Shown: one piece after another, positions 18,176 through 25,531 of the stretch
Position numbering within the stretch: position 1 is the first letter of the stretch
Layout of the letters: every line of letters begins with the position of its first letter
Source of the DNA: Faecalibacterium sp. I3-3-33
GTDB taxonomy: Bacteria; Bacillota; Clostridia; Oscillospirales; Ruminococcaceae
Direction: 5' to 3'
Length of the DNA stretch: 64,000 nucleotides
NCBI RefSeq assembly: GCF_023347295.1
Contig: NZ_CP094469.1
Coordinates: 1,178,001-1,242,000, forward strand
The notes under the pieces: generated by a model
Databases searched by the model: none
What the model saw: the letters and a program-made list of their open reading frames with translations, nothing else
Told to the model about the DNA's origin: nothing
Made by a program: the position numbers and the translations under genes

Positions 18176-19201
18176 GTGAATACCACCGCACCGCACGCCC
18201 TGAAAAAACGATTGCTGACCCTGATCCTGAGCCTTGCTTTCCTGTTTACCTGTCTGCCCGCTGCACTGGCGGTGGATCTGAACGTGGACGCAGGTTTCTA
18301 CTTCAAGCAGAGCCGGGGCGGCACCTGTACGCTGGCCTCTGCAGCAATGATGCTGCGCCGCCGTGCCTACTTTGACGGGCTGAGCGACTGGACGAACGTG
18401 ACCGAGAACAGTGTGCGCTCCACAGCATGGGCCAACGGCCTTGCACACAGCTTTACATATAAGGAGATGCAGGTGGGCTACGGCACCCTGCCCTCCGGGC
18501 TGCAAAGCAAAACGGCGGTGCTGATCTCCCTGCTGGAGCAGCACCCGGAGGGCATCGTCCTCTACGACCGCACCCAGCCCCATGCGGTGCTGCTGACCGA
18601 CTATACCAACGGTATTTTCTATTGCTCCGACCCGGCGGGGAACATCGGTTACGGACGCATCCCCATTACCAGCTCCAGCGTGTCCATCGCAAGATCTTCC
18701 TGTTACTGGTACGTCACCGCAGATCACAACAGCGTGGCGGCACAGACTGATGGGCTGCGGCTGGAGGGCGTGCGCTACCCGGTGAATCTTCGCACCGGCA
18801 GCGGCATGGCACTGACCGGTACAGCCAACAGCGCCAGCGGCACCACCCTGACCAGTGTGCAGGTGGCTGTTCTGGATGCGGCAGACCAGACCGTGCAGAG
18901 TGCGGTGGCGCAGGTGAATGCCGCCGCTTTCTCGCTGAACACGCTGGACAGCCAGATCCGTTTCGGAGAGCTGCCGGAGGGGAGCTACACCTATATGGTG
19001 CTGGTGACCGACTCTGCGGGCGAGAGCCTGTGCTTCGCTTCGGACTTCACGGTGTCCGGCAGTGCAAGCAGTACCCAGACGTATTGGTCGGTCAAGGATA
19101 CTGAGGGCACTAAGCTGCAGCAGACGGTCAAACAGATGGAGACCACGGTAGAGACTGCCGCCGAGACCACCGTAAGCTGGTTCGCACAGCTGTTCGGCTG
19201 A
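18176..19201 (+). CDS. Secreted papain/C39-like cysteine peptidase domain protein
   Basis: A 341-residue exported protein with a signal peptide (about 1-33, ending ALA). The N-terminal domain contains GGTCTLASAAMMLRRR with a candidate catalytic Cys at about 51. It also has a His in QPHAVLLTDY at about 139 and an Asp in SDPAGN. This is the usual order for C39_2/papain-like peptidases, followed by a beta-sandwich domain (about 195-295) and a short helical tail. The start is GTG at 18176, supported by AAAGGAAAT just upstream. Substrate unknown; it could process or cross-link surface proteins. Confidence 0.7.
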   Translation: MNTTAPHALKKRLLTLILSLAFLFTCLPAALAVDLNVDAGFYFKQSRGGTCTLASAAMMLRRRAYFDGLSDWTNVTENSVRSTAWANGLAHSFTYKEMQVGYGTLPSGLQSKTAVLISLLEQHPEGIVLYDRTQPHAVLLTDYTNGIFYCSDPAGNIGYGRIPITSSSVSIARSSCYWYVTADHNSVAAQTDGLRLEGVRYPVNLRTGSGMALTGTANSASGTTLTSVQVAVLDAADQTVQSAVAQVNAAAFSLNTLDSQIRFGELPEGSYTYMVLVTDSAGESLCFASDFTVSGSASSTQTYWSVKDTEGTKLQQTVKQMETTVETAAETTVSWFAQLFG

Positions 19202-19217
19202 TAAAAAGAAATAATTT

Positions 19218-19250
19218 GGGGCTGCTGCACGAAGCAACGTGCAGCAGCCC
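19218..19250 (+). terminator. Terminator hairpin after the exoprotein gene
   Basis: GGGCTGCTGCACG at 19218-19230 and 19231 pairs perfectly with CGTGCAGCAGCCC ending at 19250, followed by TGTTT. It may also serve the convergent spoIID-like gene. Confidence 0.75.
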
Positions 19251-19380
19251 TGTTTGCATAATATAAAAAAGCTTTCCGTGAAAAAAGTGGTTCTGAACCA
19301 CAAAATTTAAAATATTTCTTCCGCTGAATATGGTCAGAGCAGTGCGGAGACCATTCAAAATCGTCTTTGTTCTTCCGCTG

Positions 19381-20397
19381 TTACCCCCGCAGCTCCGTGC
19401 CGGGGTAATAGTGCGCCAGAATGGCACGGTAGTCTGCGCCCTGCTCGGCCAGTGCCTTTGCGCCCCACTGGCTCATGCCTACGCCGTGTCCATAACCTTT
19501 TGTGGTAAAGGAAAAGGTTCCGCTCTGCCAGACCACCATAAAGCAGGCGCTGCGCAGCCCCAGCGCCTTGCGCAGAGCGGTGCCCTGCACCGTCTGCCCG
19601 CATACCGGCAGGGTGCCCACATAGCCGGAAGGGGTGAGCGTCGGCGCGCCGAACCACTGCGCCTGCTGCGAAAGATCAGCGGCGATGCCTAGCCGCTCCG
19701 CCAGCAGCTGCTGTAATTGGGCGGCGGAAAGGTTCAGGGTGTATTCGTAGTTGTCGGCGGCGGTGTCGGTGCTGCTGTCCACCGGTACAAGATAGGGCAG
19801 GGCAGTGCCCCAGACGTTTTCGCTGGCCTCGGTGCGGCCATTGGACATGGCAAAGTAGCTTGTCCCGGCGGGGGCATCGCCATAATACAGCACCTGCGTC
19901 TGTACCGCGTCCACCAGCGCGGAAAGCCGGGCGTAGTTGGCTGCGTAGGCAGTGCCCCAGTAGCTGTGCAGCACCGCATCGGTCAGGCAGCCTTGCCGCC
20001 GGGCGGGGTCTGCGGTGAACCATGCGCCGTTTTCCTCGGTGCTGTGGTCCCGGCGGTAGAGGGCGTAGCTGTGCGCCGCCACCGCCTGCGCCTTCAGTGC
20101 TTCGTCCGGCCAGCTGACCGGCATCTCGGCAGCAACTGCTCCGATCAGGTACTCCCGCAGCGGCAATTCTACCGCCTGCCCGGTGCTCTGATCCGTAAAG
20201 CAGATGGTATCGGTCGTGTCGGCAGGGGAGGGAGCTTCTTGCTCGCTGCTTTCCTCCGAGGCGGCAGAGGCGGCTTCGGCTGCGGACGGAGCAGCACCCT
20301 GCGCAAGGGTCGTGCGGGCAAGGCGGTAGGCAGCACACGGCAGTGCGCAGCCCAGCACCAGCAGAACGGCGCACAGCAGCAAAAAGGAACGTTTCAT
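19381..20397 (-). CDS. SpoIID/LytB-domain protein
   Basis: A 338-residue membrane-anchored or exported protein: an N-terminal hydrophobic helix, then an Ala/Ser/Glu linker (about 30-65). A SpoIID domain follows, with the conserved LIGAVAAEMP (candidate catalytic Glu at about 88), ALKAQAVAAHSYAL and the C-terminal GYGHGVGMSQWGA. In sporeformers SpoIID is a lytic transglycosylase that degrades denuded glycan during engulfment; here it may be a retained cell-wall enzyme. The ATG at 20397 is used because GGAGGAGGT lies just upstream; the longer frame starts inside that site. Confidence 0.88.
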   Translation of the reverse strand: MKRSFLLLCAVLLVLGCALPCAAYRLARTTLAQGAAPSAAEAASAASEESSEQEAPSPADTTDTICFTDQSTGQAVELPLREYLIGAVAAEMPVSWPDEALKAQAVAAHSYALYRRDHSTEENGAWFTADPARRQGCLTDAVLHSYWGTAYAANYARLSALVDAVQTQVLYYGDAPAGTSYFAMSNGRTEASENVWGTALPYLVPVDSSTDTAADNYEYTLNLSAAQLQQLLAERLGIAADLSQQAQWFGAPTLTPSGYVGTLPVCGQTVQGTALRKALGLRSACFMVVWQSGTFSFTTKGYGHGVGMSQWGAKALAEQGADYRAILAHYYPGTELRG

Positions 20398-20524
20398 ACG
20401 AGACCTCCTCCCGGAACGCAAGCTTTGGGAACATCATAAGCCCGGCAGCGTGCAAACCGGCGGGAAATGCGCAGAGGAAAACCGGTATTTTTGCGCTTTG
20501 CGGTGAGAAGTGCGCACTTAGCGC

Positions 20525-20553
20525 TTGAATTTACTGCACAAAAGCGATATTAT
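20525..20553 (+). promoter_or_regulatory. Sigma-A-type promoter for citrate synthase
   Basis: TTGAAT at 20525-20530 and TATTAT at 20548-20553, 17-bp spacer. Confidence 0.65.
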
Positions 20554-20629
20554 AAAAGTATGTCCATCAGAGCGTAGGATGGACGGGATCGGAAAGTATA
20601 AAAAGTAAGAGACGGAAAGGAGCACTCCT

Positions 20630-22000
20630 ATGAACTTTGCACACGCAGAAGTGGCGACGCTGGACCCGACGACCATGCGTACCCTGTGCGAGGAGTACAT
20701 CGCAAACAACTACATCGACCCGGAGACCAGCGAGCGGCTGGGGGTCAAGCGCGGTCTGCGCAACCCGGATGGCACCGGCGTGCTGGCCGGCCTGACCAAC
20801 GTCTGCGACGTTGTGGGCTACAAAAAGGATCAGGAGGGTCATGTGATCCCCACCCCCGGCAAGCTGATCTACCGGGGCGTCAACATCAACGAGATCGTGG
20901 ACGAGGCTTACCGCAACGACCGCTTCGTGTTTGAGGAAGTGATCTGGCTGCTTTTGTTCGGCAGCCTGCCCACCCGGGAGCAGCTGGACGATTTCTGCGA
21001 GATCCTGGCAGAATCCCGCGCCCTGCCGGACGGCTTCATGGACACCATGAACGCCCCCTCGCCCAATATCATGAACAAGTTACAGCGCTGTGTGCTGGGC
21101 CTGTACTCCTATGACGACCGCGCCGAGGATCTGAGCCTTGAGAATATTCTGAACCAGAGCATCAACCTGATCGCCAGTATGCCCACCATGATGGTGAACG
21201 CTTACCAGATGAAGCGCCGCTACTACGACAAGCAGAGCATGTTCTTCCACCTGCCCAAGCCCGGCCAGAGCACGGCAGAGCACATCCTCAGCACCTACCG
21301 CCCGGATCAGAAGTTCACCCACGAGGAGGCAAAGCTGCTGGATATGTGCCTGCTGGTGCACGCAGACCACGGCGGCGGCAACTGTTCCACCTTTACCACC
21401 CGCGTGCTGTCCTCCTCCGGCACGGACACCTACTCGGCTATCTCTGCGGCCATCGGTGCCCTGAAGGGCCCCAAGCACGGCGGCGCGAACCTGATGGTCA
21501 ACCGCCAGCTGCAGGATATCCTCAAGCATGTTGAGAACCCGGAGGATGACGATGAGGTGCGCGAGTATCTGCGCCGCATCCTGCGCAAGCAGGCGGGCGA
21601 CGGCTCCGGCCTGATCTACGGCATGGGTCATGCGGTTTACACCATCAGCGACCCCCGTGAGGTCATCCTGAAGCAGCGCGCAAAGCATCTGGCCTACGAA
21701 AAGGGCTTTGAGGAAGAGTACAACATGCTGTGCAGCATCGAGCGGCTGGCACCCGGCATCTTTGCTGAGGAAAAGGGCAGCTCCAAGCCGGTGTGTGCCA
21801 ACGTGGACCTGTTCAGCGGCCTGATCTACAACATGCTGGGCATCTCGGAGGATCTGTACACCCCGCTGTTCGCCATCGCCCGTGTGCCGGGCTGGTGCGC
21901 ACACCGGGTGGAAGAGGTGATCTTTGCCAACCGGATCATCCGCCCGGCCTACAAGTATCTGGGCGTGCGCCAGAAATATAAGCCCATCGAGGAACGTTAA
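20630..22000 (+). CDS. gltA: Citrate synthase
   Basis: Condenses oxaloacetate and acetyl-CoA to citrate. In a fermenter this probably feeds glutamate synthesis through a partial TCA cycle. The 456-residue product has the family active-site residues: His about 247 in HADHGGGN, His about 334 in GMGHAVYT and Asp about 393 in NVDLFSG. GAAAGGAGCACTCCT precedes the ATG. Its final A is shared with the next gene's start (TAATG), so the two are coupled. Confidence 0.94.
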   Translation: MNFAHAEVATLDPTTMRTLCEEYIANNYIDPETSERLGVKRGLRNPDGTGVLAGLTNVCDVVGYKKDQEGHVIPTPGKLIYRGVNINEIVDEAYRNDRFVFEEVIWLLLFGSLPTREQLDDFCEILAESRALPDGFMDTMNAPSPNIMNKLQRCVLGLYSYDDRAEDLSLENILNQSINLIASMPTMMVNAYQMKRRYYDKQSMFFHLPKPGQSTAEHILSTYRPDQKFTHEEAKLLDMCLLVHADHGGGNCSTFTTRVLSSSGTDTYSAISAAIGALKGPKHGGANLMVNRQLQDILKHVENPEDDDEVREYLRRILRKQAGDGSGLIYGMGHAVYTISDPREVILKQRAKHLAYEKGFEEEYNMLCSIERLAPGIFAEEKGSSKPVCANVDLFSGLIYNMLGISEDLYTPLFAIARVPGWCAHRVEEVIFANRIIRPAYKYLGVRQKYKPIEER

Positions 22001-22785
22001 TGGAATCGTTAGAGTTCGTTGTTGTCCTACTCTGCGTGCTGCTTGGCATTGGCCGCAGCGCAGATCTTGCCTTTGCTACGGACGCCGCCACCGGTCTGTG
22101 CACCGCAGGCGCGGTATGGTGGCGGTATCTTGCCTTGGGCGCTGTGGTGCTGGCCGCAGTGCTGGCCGGACGCAGCCGCCCGCTGCCTGAGACGCCGCTG
22201 CGCAGCCGCCGCCCGGCGGCTGGCGTGCTGGCCTTTGCCGGGGCGGTGTGTATGCTGGCTGCCGGTGCAGCACAGTTCGTGTTTGCAGCCGGTACGGTAA
22301 GCACCTTTGTGCGCATTCTGCTGGAGGTAGCCTGTGCCATGTGGCTGAGCAATCTCGGGCGCAGCTGGCTGCGCCGGGACGGCTGGAAAACGCCCGGCGG
22401 CGGTCTGCCGCTGGCCATAGCGGGCAGTGCACTGTTCTACTGGAACGTGCTGATGCGCTTTATGGAGAACAGCTCCAGCTGGCACCGGGTACAGCCTACG
22501 GCAGCGGTCTGGCAGGAGATGGCGGCACTGCTGTTTCTGGCGGCGCTGGCGCGCACTCTATATCTGCCCCGGCCGGAAAACGGACGTACTCTGCACGCAG
22601 CGGCGCTTGCAGCCTTTTGTCTGTGCCTGTGCTGGGAGTTGCCCCGGGTGCTCCTGCTGTTGGCAGCGGGTCTTAGCGGCGGTATGGCGGCAGCGCTGCC
22701 GGAGCTGCTTTCCGGCCTTGCGCTTTGCTGCATCGGCGGCATGGGGGTTGCCTGTACCGGGAAGGGAAAAGCTGGAAATAACTGA
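22000..22785 (+). CDS. Polytopic membrane protein of unknown function
   Basis: A 261-residue, strongly hydrophobic protein with about seven predicted membrane segments and short basic loops (RSRPLPETPLRSRRP near 58). No catalytic motif is recognised. The start codon overlaps the gltA stop codon, so expression is coupled to citrate synthase; a link to citrate or glutamate metabolism is possible but unsupported. Confidence 0.7.
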   Translation: MESLEFVVVLLCVLLGIGRSADLAFATDAATGLCTAGAVWWRYLALGAVVLAAVLAGRSRPLPETPLRSRRPAAGVLAFAGAVCMLAAGAAQFVFAAGTVSTFVRILLEVACAMWLSNLGRSWLRRDGWKTPGGGLPLAIAGSALFYWNVLMRFMENSSSWHRVQPTAAVWQEMAALLFLAALARTLYLPRPENGRTLHAAALAAFCLCLCWELPRVLLLLAAGLSGGMAAALPELLSGLALCCIGGMGVACTGKGKAGNN

Positions 22786-22900
22786 CAAAAAACGGCAGTG
22801 CACCCTTGGTGCAATTGAACAAAAGCTTTGTGGAAGGGTGCATAAAATCGTACAAAAGCAAAAAAAGATAAAATTGTGTTGTTAATTTTTTAGCAGACAC

Positions 22901-22929
22901 TTGAAAGTTTGCCGGTTTTGGTCTACAAT
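22901..22929 (+). promoter_or_regulatory. Strong sigma-A-type promoter for gap
   Basis: TTGAAA at 22901-22906 and TACAAT at 22924-22929 with a 17-bp spacer; AGGAGGTACT follows as ribosome binding site at 22971-22979. Confidence 0.8.
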
Positions 22930-22984
22930 AAAGATACCGTGATTTATCCGATTATGGGTAAAATAATTAGGAGGTACTATTACA

Positions 22985-24016
22985 ATGGCTGTTAGAGTTG
23001 CTATCAATGGTTTCGGTCGTATTGGCCGTCTGGCTTTCCGTCAGATGTTTGATGCTGAGGGTTACGAGGTCGTCGCAATCAACGACCTGACCAGCCCCAA
23101 GATGCTGGCTCACCTGCTGAAGTACGATACTGCTCAGGGCTCTTTCTGCGGCAAGATCGGCGAGGGCAAGCACACTGTCGAGTCCACCGAGGATTCCATC
23201 ATCGTCGACGGCAAGGAGATCAAGATCTACGCTGTTAAGGACGCAAAGGATGCTCCTTGGGGCGAGCTGAACGTTGATGTCGTTCTGGAGTGCACCGGCT
23301 TCTACACCAGCAAGGAGAAGAGCATGGCTCACATCCAGGCTGGCGCAAAGAAGGTCGTTATCTCTGCTCCCGCAGGCAACGACCTGAAGACCATCGTCTA
23401 CTCCGTCAACGAGAAGACCCTGACCGCTGAGGATCAGGTCATCTCCGCTGCTTCCTGCACCACCAATTGCCTGGCTCCCATGGCTAACGCCCTGAACAAG
23501 ACCTTCCCCATCGTTTCCGGTATCATGACCACCGTTCATGCTTACACCGGCGACCAGATGATCCTGGATGGTCCTCAGCGCAAGGGCGACCTGCGCCGTG
23601 CTCGTGCTGGCGCACAGAACATCGTTCCCAACACCACCGGTGCTGCTAAGGCTATCGGCCTGGTCATCCCCGAGCTGAACGGCAAGCTGATCGGCTCTGC
23701 TCAGCGTGTGCCCGTTCCCACCGGTTCTACCACCCTGCTGGTTGCCGTTGTCAAGGGCAAGGATGTCACCAAGGAAGCTATCAACGCTGCCATGAAGGCT
23801 GCTTCTTCTGAGTCCTTCGGCTACAACGAGGATCAGATCGTTTCTTCCGATGTTATCGGCATGCGTTACGGCTCTCTGTTCGACGCTACCCAGACCATGG
23901 TCGCTAAGATCGACGACGACACCTATCAGGTTCAGGTCGTGTCTTGGTACGACAACGAGAACTCCTACACCTCTCAGATGGTCCGTACCATTAAGTACTT
24001 CGCTGAGAACTGCTAA
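22985..24016 (+). CDS. gap: Glyceraldehyde-3-phosphate dehydrogenase
   Basis: Glycolytic NAD-dependent oxidation of glyceraldehyde 3-phosphate. The 343-residue protein begins with the Rossmann motif INGFGRIGR and carries the catalytic Cys158 in SCTTNC; the C-terminus has [13 protein letters not shown]. Codon use is highly biased, as in strongly expressed genes. Its final 104 bp (23913-24016) are repeated exactly at 63379-63482 with a related downstream flank. This gene is therefore the likely integration target for the accessory island that follows. Confidence 0.98.
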   Translation: MAVRVAINGFGRIGRLAFRQMFDAEGYEVVAINDLTSPKMLAHLLKYDTAQGSFCGKIGEGKHTVESTEDSIIVDGKEIKIYAVKDAKDAPWGELNVDVVLECTGFYTSKEKSMAHIQAGAKKVVISAPAGNDLKTIVYSVNEKTLTAEDQVISAASCTTNCLAPMANALNKTFPIVSGIMTTVHAYTGDQMILDGPQRKGDLRRARAGAQNIVPNTTGAAKAIGLVIPELNGKLIGSAQRVPVPTGSTTLLVAVVKGKDVTKEAINAAMKAASSESFGYNEDQIVSSDVIGMRYGSLFDATQTMVAKIDDDTYQVQVVSWYDNENSYTSQMVRTIKYFAENC

Positions 24017-24081
24017 TCACAGCTCTACGCTCAAAAGTGCTTGAGGTGCAGTGCTGAGTAACAGCTAGTACCGGCTTTGTC

Positions 24082-24112
24082 GGTACGAATATGCTGTGAT
24101 TGGTACGACAAC
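24082..24112 (+). repeat. Two-part motif GGTACGAA-N10-TTGGTACGACAAC, copy 1
   Basis: GGTACGAA at 24082-24089 and TTGGTACGACAAC at 24100-24112. The same arrangement with the same spacing occurs at 63272-63302 and 63548-63578. The right half also occurs inside the gap coding sequence (23944-23956) and its remnant (63410-63422). With its left flank it forms an imperfect inverted repeat (TTGTCGGTACGAA against GTTGTCGTACCAA read on the other strand). Confidence 0.7.
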
Positions 24113-24127
24113 AAGATATTGAGTTCG

Positions 24128-24170
24128 ACACCCTTCCTTTTGCGGGTTTCCGTGAGAGGAAGGGTGTTTT
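24128..24170 (+). terminator. gap terminator
   Basis: ACACCCTTCC at 24128-24137 pairs with GGAAGGGTGT at 24158-24167, then TTT. Confidence 0.85.
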
Positions 24171-24314
24171 GTTATATTGCTGAAAGAAGCAAGAGTTGGT
24201 TTTTGTTTGATTGCGAGTGTCGCCATTTGACAAAAGGTCAATTCGCAATTTATAAGGCTGCGCCCTGCTTTTTTGTGGAATATGGGGTTAAGTCTGCTGT
24301 ATGATGATAAAACA

Positions 24315-24346
24315 AAGGCGACCAACTTTTTACAGTTGATCGCCTT
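24315..24346 (-). terminator. Terminator of the restriction-modification operon
   Basis: On the minus strand AAGGCGATCAACT pairs with AGTTGGTCGCCTT across a short loop (one A/C mismatch), followed by TGTTTTATC. Confidence 0.75.
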
Positions 24347-24358
24347 GCTCATTGTCAA

Positions 24359-25531
24359 TTATTCAGTTTTTGAAACTGCTTCTTTGGTTGCTGCAATTTT
24401 TCGGTCACTGTAAAGAACAACTTCCTTGATAGTCAGCTTTTTGATAGCAGATATAAAAGCCTCCATAAGTGCAAAATCAATTTTTCCATCCTTTTCGGGC
24501 AATCGGATATTCTTGTTCTTTACAACATTCCAACCACCGAGCTTGTTCTTATAAGAATAAATAGGCAGGTCGGTTACCTTGTTAATGCACATGACCATGA
24601 ACAGGTATTGATTTGGGGAAAGTTCAATTTCTTTGGCCTTCCACCGAATCGCATAAGCATCGGACAAAACGGTAAAATCTCTTGTCTGATAATATGCTCT
24701 GTAGACATCGCTGTTGGAAGGAATAGAAATCACATTGCTCAATATAGTTGCCCCGGATTTGGGTGCATAATAGTTCAAGCCCTGATTTTGGAAGCTTGAA
24801 GTCAGACAGGGCAGAATATAATCATCCGTGGGCTGCTTAGGCAATTCCTTGGCTTTGTAAGGCAGCTTCTTGGTTTTAACTTTTTCAAACAGATTTCCTA
24901 TCGTATATGTACCCCAATCATTATCGTTTTGATCACTGAAGTTTCGAAGAGCGTCAAGCTCTTCAACCGACAATTCGTAATTGTCGTATCCGCTTACTGT
25001 CAAGTAAGCGGATAGCTCAGCGACCCGCTGAGCTTCCAGCTCAGCGACGAACGACTCCATAAAATCAAAGTCGATTTTGTCATCCTTGACAGGCAAAACG
25101 ATTCTTTGTTTTTTGATTATCTCAACATTGTAACTTGAAGTTCCCCAAGAAAACAGCTCAAACGGTTTTCTCATGGCAACGAGGAAGAATTGAGCGTTGT
25201 TTTTATTGAACCTACCAAGCTTAGGTTTTAATACTTTGATTTTATCTCCTGTAAAATAGGGCTTTTCTTGGTAGAACATTGTAGCAGTATCCTGACCGAA
25301 TGCAATAGTGTTACCTTTGTTTAAGTATTGATGATCTTCATCAATGTATCCTTTCTGCCCGTTGTTTATGCTTGTTCGGACTATATACGGATATTCGCCT
25401 TTTTCTTTTATAACTACCTTGTTTGCATCAAATCTCTTCGTATAAGAGTCTACATCAAATAAATCGCCAAGCTTATATTCGCCCCACTTAACCGCTTGCA
25501 GCTTTTCGTTAAGTGAGGCTTCTATTTTCCC
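24359..25531 (-). CDS. Specificity (HsdS-type) moiety with no start codon, probably read by -1 frameshift from the methylase gene
   Basis: The open frame from 25537 to 24359 encodes about 390 residues with two target-recognition halves. Each begins with a similar block (WGEYKLGDLF, then DWGTYTIGNLF about 195 residues later). A helical spacer with a repeat (VAELEAQ, VAELSAY) separates them, as in type I/IIB S subunits. There is no ATG, GTG or TTG before the first half: the first ATG (25279) would delete most of recognition domain 1. The frame is -1 to the methylase and enters at GGGAAAA. Translation by slippage gives a fused protein of about 1071 residues. Otherwise this is a decayed S gene. 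It would set the DNA sequence recognised. Confidence 0.75.
   Translation of the reverse strand, partial: GKIEASLNEKLQAVKWGEYKLGDLFDVDSYTKRFDANKVVIKEKGEYPYIVRTSINNGQKGYIDEDHQYLNKGNTIAFGQDTATMFYQEKPYFTGDKIKVLKPKLGRFNKNNAQFFLVAMRKPFELFSWGTSSYNVEIIKKQRIVLPVKDDKIDFDFMESFVAELEAQRVAELSAYLTVSGYDNYELSVEELDALRNFSDQNDNDWGTYTIGNLFEKVKTKKLPYKAKELPKQPTDDYILPCLTSSFQNQGLNYYAPKSGATILSNVISIPSNSDVYRAYYQTRDFTVLSDAYAIRWKAKEIELSPNQYLFMVMCINKVTDLPIYSYKNKLGGWNVVKNKNIRLPEKDGKIDFALMEAFISAIKKLTIKEVVLYSDRKIAATKEAVSKTE
25482..25531 (-). promoter_or_regulatory. Putative -1 programmed ribosomal frameshift signal
   Basis: Reading the minus strand: the slippery heptamer G GGA AAA in the correct phase (25531-25525), then the methylase stop TAG. 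After a 6-nt spacer comes an 11-bp stem (CCTCACTTAAC at 25518-25508 with GTTAAGTGGGG at 25492-25482, one G-U pair) with a 15-nt loop. Slippage places the ribosome in the specificity frame (GGG AAA ATA GAA). Confidence 0.7.

Larger units (their letters stand above)
23913..24170 (+). repeat. Left copy of the gap 3'-end direct repeat (island boundary)
   Basis: It covers the last 104 bp of gap, the 3' flank and the terminator. It matches 63379-63636 at a constant offset of 39,466 bp. The first 105 bp are identical. The remaining part differs at about ten positions, all substitutions. Identity begins sharply after a mismatch at 23912/63378. Confidence 0.92.
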
